DNA of 64,000 nt, from assembly GCF_028010285.1 (NCBI RefSeq), contig NZ_CP116304.1, forward strand, positions 4,728,501 to 4,792,500, written 5' to 3'. This stretch comes from Pseudomonas sp. Q1-7 (lineage in GTDB: Bacteria > Pseudomonadota > Gammaproteobacteria > Pseudomonadales > Pseudomonadaceae). The position numbers and the translations under genes are program-made. Under the pieces are notes generated by a model. The model did no database searches. It saw only the letters and a program-made list of their open reading frames with translations, and was not told where the DNA came from. Shown piece after piece: positions 46,282 to 54,491 of the stretch (positions are counted from its first letter, which is position 1; each line of letters opens with the position of its first letter).

Positions 46282-47469
46282 ATGACCACAGCGCCCCTCT
46301 ACATCTCGCTGATCAGCGAAACCTTCCTGCCCGAAGTCAACGGTGTGGCCAATACCCTCGGCCGCCTCTGCGACGGCCTGCGTGCCGCCGGCCATCGACT
46401 GCAACTGGTGCGGCCGCGGCAATCCTGCGACCAGAGCCGCAGGAGCGACGATGAGCTGCTGCTGATCCGTGGCTGGCCACTGCCCGGTTACCCCGGCCTG
46501 CAATGGGGCCAGTCCTGCCTGCACAAACTGTTGCGCCGCTGGCGGTTGAACAAGCCGGACGTGCTCTACATCGCCACCGAGGGCCCCCTTGGCCTTTCCG
46601 CCCTGCGCGCCGCGCGGCGGCTGGGGATTCCGGTGGTGAGCGGCTTCCATACCAACTTCCAGCAATACACCGGGCATTACGGCGCGGGCCTGCTGACGCG
46701 CCTGCTGACCAACTACCTGCGCTGGTTCCACAACGCTACGCGGTTGACCCTGGTGCCCAGCGTCAGTCAGCTGCAGGACCTCACCCGGCGCGGCTTCGAG
46801 CGCCTGCAACTGCTCGCGCGCGGGGTCGACGGCCAGTTGTTCAACCCCGCCCGCCGCTGCCCGCAACTCCGCGCGCAATGGGGCCTGGGCGAGCAGGACA
46901 TCGCCGTGCTGCATGTCGGCCGCCTGGCCGCCGAGAAGAATCTCGGCCTGCTCGGCGAAACCTTCCAACACCTGCAGCAGCGCTATCCACACCAGCGCCT
47001 GAAGCTGGTGGTGGTGGGCGACGGCCCGCAGCGGACATCACTTCAGCGGACCCTGCCGGAGGCGACCTTCTGCGGCATACAACGCGGCGAGGACCTGGCG
47101 CGGCACTACGCCTCGGGGGATCTGTTTCTGTTTCCCAGCCTGTCGGAGACCTTCGGCAACGTGGTGCTGGAAGCCCTGGCTTCGGGCCTGGCGGTCGTGG
47201 CCTTCGACCAGGCCGCGGCGGCCCAGCACATCCGCCACGGACACAATGGCGCCCTGGCCCTGCCCGATGAACCGGCGAGCTTCGTCGAGGCTGCCGTCTG
47301 GCTGCTGGAGGACCCGGAACGCCTGCGCCGCGTGCGCCTCAATGCACGGATGCACGCCGGCCGACAGGGTTGGGAAGCCATCATCCAGCAGTTCGAGCAG
47401 TACCTGCTGCACGCACACCGCCCCGAGCCGGAAGCGCCCGCCGGTAGCAGCTTGCCACCCCGCGTTTAG
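46282..47469 (+). CDS. Glycosyltransferase family 4
   Basis: GT-B fold glycosyltransferase of 395 residues. SETFLPEVNGVANTLGRL is the N-terminal acceptor-side motif seen in mannosyl/glucosyl lipid transferases. HVGRLAAEKNLGLL and SETFGNVVLEALASGLAVV form the nucleotide-sugar site. It resembles enzymes that glycosylate diacylglycerol or phosphatidylinositol. The Pho-like repeats suggest it makes glycolipids under phosphate starvation. In P. aeruginosa a similar gene lies beside plcH, as I recall. Confidence 0.9.
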   Translation: MTTAPLYISLISETFLPEVNGVANTLGRLCDGLRAAGHRLQLVRPRQSCDQSRRSDDELLLIRGWPLPGYPGLQWGQSCLHKLLRRWRLNKPDVLYIATEGPLGLSALRAARRLGIPVVSGFHTNFQQYTGHYGAGLLTRLLTNYLRWFHNATRLTLVPSVSQLQDLTRRGFERLQLLARGVDGQLFNPARRCPQLRAQWGLGEQDIAVLHVGRLAAEKNLGLLGETFQHLQQRYPHQRLKLVVVGDGPQRTSLQRTLPEATFCGIQRGEDLARHYASGDLFLFPSLSETFGNVVLEALASGLAVVAFDQAAAAQHIRHGHNGALALPDEPASFVEAAVWLLEDPERLRRVRLNARMHAGRQGWEAIIQQFEQYLLHAHRPEPEAPAGSSLPPRV

Positions 47470-47546
47470 GTGAAGGCCACGGCCCGCTCGGCGATTGTCA
47501 GCGCAAGCGATACACAGGATGAAGGGGCAAGACCGAGGGGCGGATG

Positions 47547-47626
47547 TTCCCCTCACCCGGGCCCTCTCCCGCGGGGAGAAGGGTGACTCGCGCCAGGCCC
47601 TCTGGGAGAGGACCGGGGTGAGGGAA
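47547..47626. repeat. Dispersed palindromic repeat
   Basis: Outer arms TTCCCCTCACCCGG and CCGGGGTGAGGGAA enclose a CCCTCTCCCGCGGGGAGAAGGG hairpin-like core. A common intergenic repeat type in pseudomonads. Confidence 0.7.
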
Positions 47627-47664
47627 GACTGGGGACCGGCAGAAGCTCGACCCAGCCTCCAATG

Positions 47665-47692
47665 CAGAAGCCCCGCCAAGGCGGGGCTTCTG
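47665..47692. terminator. Terminator-like hairpin before the OYE gene end
   Basis: CAGAAGCCCCGCC / GGCGGGGCTTCTG, 13 pairs with a very short loop. Lies five bases beyond the OYE gene stop. The U tract is weak. Confidence 0.75.
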
Positions 47693-47696
47693 TCGC

Positions 47697-48806
47697 TTAC
47701 ACCAGGCTCGCCAGCGCGTCCCGGCTGAACGGCAGGATGTCCTGCATCCGCCCGTCGCGCACCTTCACCGCCCAGTCGGGGTCCACCAGCAGAGCACGGC
47801 CGACGGCCACCAGGTCGAACTCTTCCTTGTTCAGGCGCTCCAGCAGACCCTCGATGTTGGCTGGCTGGGCAACCTTGTCGGTCTTGACCATGAACTGCAG
47901 GAACTCGCCATCCAGGCCGACGCTGCCGACGGTGATGGTGGGCTTGCCGGTGAGCCGGCGGGTCCAGCCGGCCAGGTTGAGGTCCGAGCCGTCGAATTCC
48001 GGCTCCCAGAAGCGGCGGGTGGAGCAGTGGAAGATGTCCACACCTGCCTCGGCCAGGGGCTTGAGGAAGTCGCCCAGGGCTTCGGCGCTGGTCACCAGGC
48101 GCGCGCTGTAGTCCTGCTGCTTCCACTGGGAGAAGCGGAAGATGATCGGGAAGTCCGGGCCGACGGCGGCACGGATGGCCTGGATCACTTCGATGGCGAA
48201 GCGCGAACGATTGGCCAGGCTGCCACCGTATTCATCGCTGCGCTGGTTGCTGCCGTCCCAGAAGAACTGGTCGATCAGGTAACCGTGGGCGCCGTGGATT
48301 TCCACGCCGTCCATGCCGATGGCCTGGGCGGCGCGAGCGGCCTGGGCGTAGGCGGCGACCACGTCTTGGATGTCTTCGCGGGTCATGCCGTGGACCACCA
48401 CTTGGCCGTCCTTCACCTTCTCTATCGGGCCGTAGCCGGGGACGCCGGCATCCGGCTCGGTGCCCAGCCTGCGCACGTTGCCCACGTGCCAGAGCTGCGG
48501 GACGATGCGGCCGCCTTCGGCGTGCACCGCGTCGACCACCGCCTTCCAGCCAGCCAGGGCGTCGTCACCGAAGAAGCGCGGCACATGGGGATAGCCGTTG
48601 GACGCCTTGTGGCCGATGGTGGTGCCCTCGGTGATGATCAGGCCGACCCCAGCGGCGGCGCGGCGACGGTAGTACTCCACCACCTTGGCGTTGGGCACGC
48701 CGCCCGGGGAAAAGGAGCGGGTCATCGGCGCCATCACCACGCGGGTGGGCAGTTCCAGGCCGCCGAGGCGGAAGGGTTCGAAGAGGGCTTGTGCGGGAGC
48801 GGTCAT
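47697..48806 (-). CDS. NADH:flavin oxidoreductase, old yellow enzyme family (NemA-like)
   Basis: FMN ene-reductase of 369 residues. VVMAPMTRSFSPGGVPN near the start, WHVGN, and the substrate pair region DGVEIHGAHGYLIDQFFWD are typical. It reduces activated alkenes, N-ethylmaleimide or nitro compounds. ATG 48806 has AGGAG upstream. The TetR-family gene lies just upstream in the same direction, and both have the same operator, so it is probably induced by electrophiles. Confidence 0.93.
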   Translation of the reverse strand: MTAPAQALFEPFRLGGLELPTRVVMAPMTRSFSPGGVPNAKVVEYYRRRAAAGVGLIITEGTTIGHKASNGYPHVPRFFGDDALAGWKAVVDAVHAEGGRIVPQLWHVGNVRRLGTEPDAGVPGYGPIEKVKDGQVVVHGMTREDIQDVVAAYAQAARAAQAIGMDGVEIHGAHGYLIDQFFWDGSNQRSDEYGGSLANRSRFAIEVIQAIRAAVGPDFPIIFRFSQWKQQDYSARLVTSAEALGDFLKPLAEAGVDIFHCSTRRFWEPEFDGSDLNLAGWTRRLTGKPTITVGSVGLDGEFLQFMVKTDKVAQPANIEGLLERLNKEEFDLVAVGRALLVDPDWAVKVRDGRMQDILPFSRDALASLV

Positions 48807-48824
48807 GGGGTCTCCTGTGCCGGC

Positions 48825-48843
48825 CATATGACCGGTCGTCTCG
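48825..48843. promoter_or_regulatory. Operator copy 1 (OYE gene)
   Basis: CATATGACCGGTCGTCTCG, 19 bases, with palindromic core ATGACCGGTCGT. Identical to the sequence upstream of the TetR gene. It lies 19 bases before the OYE start. Confidence 0.8.
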
Positions 48844-48862
48844 GTTTCAAGGCACTGAAAAA

Positions 48863-49453
48863 TCAGGCCCGGAGCAGCAGCTCCAGGCGTTCCACGAAGG
48901 CATGCAGGGGGGCGGTCCCGCCGCCCACCTTCAGGCGGGTGAGCACACCCTGCCAGGCGTTGGCGATAAAGGCGGCGAGGTTGGCGCAGTCTTCGTCGGC
49001 CGACAGCTCGCCGGCGGCCACGGCGTCTTCCAGGCAGGCCTGGAGGATGTCCGCCGAACCCTGCAGGATGCTCTCCACCTGTTCGCCGATGGCGGGGGAC
49101 AGCTCGGCCATTTCGAAGCTGAGGCTGCCGATGAAGCAGTGGTACTCGGGCTTTTCGCGGCTGGCGAAATGCGCCAGCAGCTCGCGGTAGTAACCGAGAA
49201 TGCGCTCGCGCGGGCTCAGGGCGGAGTGGCCCAACGCCTGGGCATAACGCTCCAGGCGCGGCCGGTAGAGGTACTCCAGGGCCTGCAGGGCGAAGTCTTC
49301 CTTGCTGGCGAAGTAGTGATAGAAGGAGCCCTTGGGGATGCCCGCGGCCTGGACGATCTCCTGCACGCCGGTGCCGTGGTAGCCACGGCGGGTCATCACC
49401 TGGGAACCCTTGGCGAGGATGAGGTCGCGTTTGTCGAGTCGGATACTGGTCAT
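48863..49453 (-). CDS. TetR family regulator (NemR-like)
   Basis: Repressor of 196 residues. The N-terminal helix-turn-helix (GVQEIVQAAGIPKGSFYHYFASKEDF, about 28-53) is followed by a helical ligand domain with a single Cys in EYHCFIGSL (a possible redox-sensing cysteine, as in NemR) and another in DEDCANL. It precedes the OYE gene. Identical 19-base operators before both genes imply autoregulation and control of the oxidoreductase. Confidence 0.92.
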   Translation of the reverse strand: MTSIRLDKRDLILAKGSQVMTRRGYHGTGVQEIVQAAGIPKGSFYHYFASKEDFALQALEYLYRPRLERYAQALGHSALSPRERILGYYRELLAHFASREKPEYHCFIGSLSFEMAELSPAIGEQVESILQGSADILQACLEDAVAAGELSADEDCANLAAFIANAWQGVLTRLKVGGGTAPLHAFVERLELLLRA

Positions 49454-49462
49454 GGCGGCGAG

Positions 49463-49481
49463 CATATGACCGGTCGTCTCG
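49463..49481. promoter_or_regulatory. Operator copy 2 (tetR gene)
   Basis: Same 19-base CATATGACCGGTCGTCTCG, nine bases upstream of the tetR start. The E. coli NemR site TAGACC-GGTCTA shares the GACCGGTC core. Confidence 0.8.
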
Positions 49482-49589
49482 CCGCGCCCAGCACTATTGA
49501 CCGGAGTGATTGGCGACCACAGGAGGGGAAGAGTCGGGAGGGGTCGCGGGGCGCGTCCATTCGCCCCGGTCGTCATGAGTGGAGGTGAA

Positions 49590-50072
49590 TCAGGCCAGGG
49601 CCTTCTCGACGGCCTGGATGAGGGCGGGGTCATCCGGTGCGGTGCGCGGCGAGAAACGCGCCAGTACGCGACCGTCCTTGCCAACGAGGAATTTCTCGAA
49701 GTTCCAGGTGATGTCGCCGGGGAATTCGGCGCCCTCGCCCGCCAACAGGCGGTACAGCGGATGGCGGGCCGATCCGTTCACCTCGATCTTGCTGCCCAGG
49801 GGGAAGGTGACGCCGTAGTTCAGGCTGCAGAACTCGCGGATTTCCTCTTCGCTGCCCGGCTCCTGTGCGGCGAACTGGTTGCACGGCAGGCCCAGCACGG
49901 TGAAGCCCTTGTCGCGGTATTGCTGGTAGAGCGATTCCAGCCCGGCGTACTGGGGGGTCAGGCCGCACTTGGAAGCGACGTTCACCACCAGCACCACCTG
50001 GCCCTTGTACGGCGCCAACGGCAGGTCCTGACCGTCGAGCGCACGCAGATTGAGGTCGTGAAAGGCACTCAT
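49590..50072 (-). CDS. Glutathione peroxidase (Cys type)
   Basis: Thiol peroxidase of 160 residues. The peroxidatic residue is C36 in NVASKCGLTPQY (cysteine, not selenocysteine). GLPCNQFAAQEPG and the catalytic Gln/Trp region TWNFEKFLV are present. It reduces hydroperoxides in the cytoplasm. ATG 50072. It stands alone upstream of the TetR/OYE unit and could share an oxidative-stress role. Confidence 0.93.
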   Translation of the reverse strand: MSAFHDLNLRALDGQDLPLAPYKGQVVLVVNVASKCGLTPQYAGLESLYQQYRDKGFTVLGLPCNQFAAQEPGSEEEIREFCSLNYGVTFPLGSKIEVNGSARHPLYRLLAGEGAEFPGDITWNFEKFLVGKDGRVLARFSPRTAPDDPALIQAVEKALA

Positions 50073-50111
50073 GACTGACTCCTCGTAGCTCTCAGGGATT
50101 TCACAGCGGAC

Positions 50112-50137
50112 AAAAAAGGCGCCCCGGGGCGCCTTTT
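50112..50137 (-). terminator. Terminator of the slyD-like gene
   Basis: Perfect palindrome AAAAGGCGCCCC / GGGGCGCCTTTT with A- and T-rich flanks. Active in either direction. Confidence 0.85.
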
Positions 50138-50198
50138 CGGTTTTCTCAGCTTAGCAGCCGATTCGCGGTTTGCCGGGTCGGCAGTCGCGGACGACTGG

Positions 50199-50684
50199 TC
50201 AGTGGTGGTGACCGCCTTCGCCGTGGATGTGGCCGTGGGCGATCTCTTCGTCGCTGGCGTCACGCACCTTGACCACCTTCACCTCGAAGTTCAGGCGCTG
50301 GCCGGCCAGGGGGTGGTTGCCGTCGACGGTGACATCGTCGCCGTCGATGTCGCGGATGGTGACGATCTGCATGCTGCCGTCCGGACCGGAGGCGTGGAAC
50401 TGCATGCCGACTTCCAGTTGGTCGACACCTTCGAACATGGCGCGATCCAGGGTGGCGACCAGCTCGGCGCTGTACTCGCCGTAGGCGTCTTCGGGCTCGA
50501 TGGCAACATTCAGCTCGTCACCGGCCTGCTTGCCTTCCAGGGCGCGCTCCAGGCCAGCGATGATGTTGCCGGCACCGTGCAGGTACACCAGCGGGGCGCC
50601 GCCGGCGGAACTGTCGATCACCTCACCGGCGTCGTTGGTAAGGGTATAGTCGATGGACACGGCCTTGTTGGCGGCGATCAGCAT
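50199..50684 (-). CDS. FKBP-type peptidyl-prolyl isomerase (SlyD-like)
   Basis: Protein of 161 residues. The FKBP domain with an inserted chaperone flap (IEPEDAYGEYSAELV...) is typical of SlyD. The C-terminus is His-rich (HGHIHGEGGHHH), which can bind nickel or zinc. It folds proteins and may aid metallocentre assembly. ATG 50684 lies only 19 bases from the divergent DUF3565 start, so promoters must overlap coding sequence or starts are later than shown. Confidence 0.92.
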   Translation of the reverse strand: MLIAANKAVSIDYTLTNDAGEVIDSSAGGAPLVYLHGAGNIIAGLERALEGKQAGDELNVAIEPEDAYGEYSAELVATLDRAMFEGVDQLEVGMQFHASGPDGSMQIVTIRDIDGDDVTVDGNHPLAGQRLNFEVKVVKVRDASDEEIAHGHIHGEGGHHH

Positions 50685-50703
50685 GGTGCGAGACCTTCTG
50701 CAA

Positions 50704-50979
50704 ATGAATGATGAACGAGCAAGTTTAACCGTGCGGCCGGTCGATTGCGACCCGAACACTGACGGGCGGCCCCGGCTGGTCGGCTACAGGCAGGACGATG
50801 ACGGTCACTGGGTGGCGGTGCTTTCCTGCGGCCATACTCAGCACCTGCGGCACCAGCCGCCGTGGCAGTCGCGCGCCTGGGTGCTCGACCCCGCGTTGCG
50901 CGCCGCCCAGTTGGGGCAACCCTTCCCCTGCGGCTGGTGCGCCCAGGGCCTGGCCGCCGAACCTCCCGAGGAAACCTGA
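50704..50979 (+). CDS. DUF3565 domain-containing protein
   Basis: Small protein of 91 residues. [36 protein letters not shown] with a later CGWC is the DUF3565 signature and suggests a zinc-binding fold. ATG 50704 is used here; GTG 50731 is an alternative that would leave a more usual gap to slyD. The stop overlaps the next gene (TGATG). Function unknown, but coupling with the ackA-like gene is notable. Confidence 0.83.
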   Translation: MNDERASLTVRPVDCDPNTDGRPRLVGYRQDDDGHWVAVLSCGHTQHLRHQPPWQSRAWVLDPALRAAQLGQPFPCGWCAQGLAAEPPEET

Positions 50980-52145
50980 TGCCCGCACGCAACATCCTGG
51001 TGATCCACGCCCGCAAGACCTCATTGCGCTTCGCCCTGATCAACGAAGCCCACAGCCAGTTCATCCTCCACGGCATGGCCGAAGGGCTGGGCAGCCGCGA
51101 CGCCGAACTGCGCTGGCAACGCGGTGGCGACAAGGACAGCCTGATGATGCCCAACGCCGACCACCGCGCCGCGCTCTCGCAACTGCTGCCCATCGTCCTC
51201 GGCGCCGCGGGCGGCAAGCTGCACGGCGTCGGCCACCACGTGCTGCACGGCGGCGAGCTGTTCAATGCCGCCAGCCGCATCGATGCCCAGGTGATCCGCC
51301 GCCTGCAGGCCCTCGTGCCGTTGGCGCCGCAGCAGATGCCGGCCAGCCTGGCGGGCATCGACGCCGCCCTGCACCTGCTGCCGAACCTGCCCCATGTCGC
51401 GGTATTCGACACGGCCTTCCACCAGAGCATGCCCGAACACGTCTACCGCCTCGCCCTGCCGGACGCCGTCTACCGCGAGCACGGCCTGCGCCGCTATGCC
51501 TTCCACGGCAACAGCCACCGCTTCGTCAGCCGCCGTGCCGCCGAGCTGGCCGGGCTGTCCCTCGGCGACAGCTGCTGGCTCTCCGCCCACCTCGGCGAGC
51601 ACAGCTCCGCCTGCGCCATCGTCAACGGCCAGAGCCGCGACGCCAGCATGAACCTGGTGATGGCCAGGCGCAGCGGCGACATCGACCCGCACCTCTACAC
51701 CCAATTGCACCGCAGCCTGGGCTGGAGCCTGGAGAAGATCGACCAGGTGCTGCGCCAGGAAAGTGGCCTGCTCGGCCTCTCGGAACTGGCCAGCGACTTG
51801 CGCAGCCTGGAACAGGCCCGCGACCAGGGCCATGCCGGCGCCACCCTGGCCATCGAGGTGCTCTGCTACCGCCTGGCCAAGACCCTGGCCGCCGTGGGCT
51901 GCGCGCTACCGCAACTGGACGGGCTGATCTTCACCGGCGAGATCGGCGAGAATTCGCCCCTCGTGCGCAGCCGCACCGTGGACCACCTGAAGCTGCTCAA
52001 CCTGGCCATCGACCCTGAAGCCAACGCCCGTTGCGTGCGCGGCGTCGCTGGCCCCATCCACAGGCGTGGCCACCCGCGCGTGCTGGTGGTGCCCACCAAC
52101 GAAGAGCGCCAGATCGCCCTCGACACCCTGGCCCTGCTCGCCTGA
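50979..52145 (+). CDS. ackA: Acetate kinase homologue with eroded active site
   Basis: ASKHA-fold protein of 388 residues aligning end to end with acetate kinases. Key residues differ. The first phosphate loop, normally VINxGSSSxK, is [10 protein letters not shown] (N to H at 10). The catalytic arginine of GHRVVHGGE is H87. The His of LAPLHNP is Q119. HLGNG is HLGEH (207-208). About eight residues of the MGxTPLEGLxMG segment are missing after M224, and FTGGIGENS has E321. D144, H176, H204, R231 and E375 remain. The frame is intact and coupled to neighbours. It is either inactive or has a new role. Comparisons are from memory of the family. Confidence 0.88.
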   Translation: MPARNILVIHARKTSLRFALINEAHSQFILHGMAEGLGSRDAELRWQRGGDKDSLMMPNADHRAALSQLLPIVLGAAGGKLHGVGHHVLHGGELFNAASRIDAQVIRRLQALVPLAPQQMPASLAGIDAALHLLPNLPHVAVFDTAFHQSMPEHVYRLALPDAVYREHGLRRYAFHGNSHRFVSRRAAELAGLSLGDSCWLSAHLGEHSSACAIVNGQSRDASMNLVMARRSGDIDPHLYTQLHRSLGWSLEKIDQVLRQESGLLGLSELASDLRSLEQARDQGHAGATLAIEVLCYRLAKTLAAVGCALPQLDGLIFTGEIGENSPLVRSRTVDHLKLLNLAIDPEANARCVRGVAGPIHRRGHPRVLVVPTNEERQIALDTLALLA

Positions 52146-52165
52146 ACGTCTGACCAAGGAGCCCC

Positions 52166-54202
52166 ATGCACTGTTTCTTCATCGCCCCGACCGGCTTCGG
52201 CGTCGGCCTCACCTCCACCAGCCTCGGCCTGGTGCGCGCCCTGGAACTGGCGGGCCTGCAGGTCGGTTTCCTCAAGCCCGTGGCCCAGCCCCATCCGGGC
52301 GACCTCGGCCCGGAGCGCTCCACCGAGCTGGTGGCGCGTACCCATGGCCTGCAGCCGCCCCGGCCGCTGGCCCAGTCCCAGGTGGAACGGATGCTCGCCG
52401 ACGGCCAGTTGGATGAGTTGCTCGAAGAAATCACCGGCCTGTTCCAGCAGGCGGCCCGGGGCAAGGACGTGGTGATCGTCGAAGGCATGGTGCCGACCCG
52501 CCACGCCAGCTACGCCGCGCGGATCAACTTCCACCTGGCCAAGAGCCTGGACGCCGACGTCATCCTGGTGTCCGCGCCGGAGGACGAGAGCCTCTCCGAA
52601 CTCTCCGACCGCCTGGAGATCCAGGCCCAGCAGTTCGGCGGCCCGCGCGACCCGAAGGTGCTCGGGGTGATCCTCAACAAGGTGCGCGAAGACGACTTCG
52701 CACAACGCCTCAAGGAGCAGTCGCCGCTGCTGCGTGGCGATGACTTCCGCCTGCTCGGCAGCGTGCCCTGGCTGGACGAGCTGAACGCCCCGCGCACCCG
52801 CGATGTGGCCGACCTGCTGCAGGCCCAGGTGATCAACGCCGGCGACTACGACCAACGCCGGGTGCAGAAAATCGTCGTCTGCGCCCGCACCGTGCCGAAC
52901 ACGGCGCAGCAACTGAAACCCGGCGTGCTGGTGGTGACGCCGGGGGATCGCGACGACATCATCCTCGCCGCCAGCCTGGCCTCGATGAATGGCGTGCCGC
53001 TGGCCGGCCTGCTGCTGTCCAGCGACATCCAGCCCGACCCACGTACCCTGGAACTCTGCCGGGGCGCGCTGCAGGGCGGCCTGCCGGTGCTGGGCGTTGC
53101 CACCGGGACCTACGACACCGCCACCAACCTCAACCGGATGAACAAGGAAATCCCGGTGGACGACCGCGAACGCGCGGAGAAGGTCACCGAGTTCGTCGCC
53201 CGCAACCTTGACCTCGACTGGCTGCGCGCCCGCTGCGGGGCTCCCAGCGCCACTCAGCGGCTATCGCCGCCGGCATTCCGCCATCGGCTGATCCAGCAGG
53301 CGCAGCGGGCCGGCAAGCGCATCGTCCTGCCCGAAGGCAGCGAGCCGCGCACGGTGCAGGCCGCCGCCGCCTGCCAGGCCCGCGGCATCGCCCATTGCGT
53401 GCTGCTGGCCAGGCCGGAAGAGGTGCATGCGGTGGCCCACGCCCAGGGCATCGAACTGCCGCAAGGGCTGGAAATCCTCGACCCGGACCGCGTGCGCGAG
53501 CGCTACGTCCAGCCGATGGTGGAGCTGCGCCAGAACAAGAGCCTGAACGCCCCCATGGCCGCCGCGCAACTGGAGGACAACGTCCTGCTGGGCACCATGA
53601 TGCTGGCCCTGGACGAAGTGGACGGCCTGGTATCCGGCGCCGTGCACCCCACCGCCAACACCATCCGCCCGGCCCTGCAACTGATCAAGTCGGCGCCCGG
53701 CTACCGCATCGCCTCCTCGGTCTACCTGATGCTGCTGCCGGAGCAGGTGGTGGTCTATGGCGACTGCGCGGTGAACCCCGAACCGGACGCCAGCGACCTG
53801 GCGGAAATCGCCCTGCAGTGTGCCGATTCGGCCGACGCCCTGGGCATAGTCCCCCGGGTGGCGATGATCTGCGATTCCACCGAGGCGGCCGTGCTGGCCA
53901 AGGTCCAGGAAGCCACCCGCCAGGCCCGCGCCGCGAGGCCCGAACTGCCCATCGAGGGCCCCCTGTCCTACGCCGCGGCCAGCCGGGACGGGCGCACCAC
54001 GGTCTTCGTCTTCCCCGACCTGGCCAGCGGCGATGCGGCCTACAAGGAGGCCCAGCAGGGCGGCCAGGTGGTCAGTGGCGGGCTGATGTTGCAGGGCCTG
54101 CGCAAGCCGGTGAACGACCTGCCGCGCAACGTCCTGGTGGACGACATCGTCCACACCATCGCCCTGACGGCGATCCAGGCGGCCTGCGGGAACGAGGGCT
54201 GA
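52166..54202 (+). CDS. pta: Phosphotransacetylase homologue lacking two C-terminal motifs
   Basis: Protein of 678 residues with the N-terminal DRTGG-type nucleotide-binding region (FFIAPTGFGVGLTSTSLGL), a middle domain and a C-terminal PTA domain from about 365. It is about 25-35 residues shorter than usual. The STGSSGSG segment after the VAMIS strand is DSTEAAV (571-576). The SVGRQKAPxSxVAG loop with its active-site arginine is gone, leaving AAASRDGRTT (603-612). Other parts (TANTIRPALQLIK, GLMLQGLRKPVNDL) are kept. It normally converts acetyl-CoA to acetyl phosphate; activity here is doubtful. It follows the ackA-like gene by 20 bases. Confidence 0.9.
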   Translation: MHCFFIAPTGFGVGLTSTSLGLVRALELAGLQVGFLKPVAQPHPGDLGPERSTELVARTHGLQPPRPLAQSQVERMLADGQLDELLEEITGLFQQAARGKDVVIVEGMVPTRHASYAARINFHLAKSLDADVILVSAPEDESLSELSDRLEIQAQQFGGPRDPKVLGVILNKVREDDFAQRLKEQSPLLRGDDFRLLGSVPWLDELNAPRTRDVADLLQAQVINAGDYDQRRVQKIVVCARTVPNTAQQLKPGVLVVTPGDRDDIILAASLASMNGVPLAGLLLSSDIQPDPRTLELCRGALQGGLPVLGVATGTYDTATNLNRMNKEIPVDDRERAEKVTEFVARNLDLDWLRARCGAPSATQRLSPPAFRHRLIQQAQRAGKRIVLPEGSEPRTVQAAAACQARGIAHCVLLARPEEVHAVAHAQGIELPQGLEILDPDRVRERYVQPMVELRQNKSLNAPMAAAQLEDNVLLGTMMLALDEVDGLVSGAVHPTANTIRPALQLIKSAPGYRIASSVYLMLLPEQVVVYGDCAVNPEPDASDLAEIALQCADSADALGIVPRVAMICDSTEAAVLAKVQEATRQARAARPELPIEGPLSYAAASRDGRTTVFVFPDLASGDAAYKEAQQGGQVVSGGLMLQGLRKPVNDLPRNVLVDDIVHTIALTAIQAACGNEG

Positions 54203-54225
54203 AGGCTGGAGGCTGAACCATCTCT

Positions 54226-54324
54226 TGTGGGCGCGAATTCATTCGCGAATGGGCTGCGCAGCAGCCCCAACGACAGTGAAGGGCAGGCCTTAGGCCTGCT
54301 ATCGCGAATGAATTCGCTCCCACA
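54226..54324. repeat. REP doublet (inverted pair)
   Basis: Left arm TGTGGGCGCGAATTCATTCG and right arm CGAATGAATTCGCTCCCACA (54305-54324) are inverted. The centre GGGCAGGCCTTAGGCCTGC resembles the doublet at 33449-33544. Confidence 0.82.
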
Positions 54325-54491
54325 GGCCAAGCTCCGCGCAGCCGCCTCGACCACCCGGTCACCCTTCGCGCTTGCAGTCCAGTGAACAACCGTTAACCTT
54401 GGCCACCATTCTGCCCGCGGTCAGGGAATACAGCGGGCCCTATCCATAACGCGGTGGCCAAGACCACCCACGGTGAGGCTCCATCCCTTCC

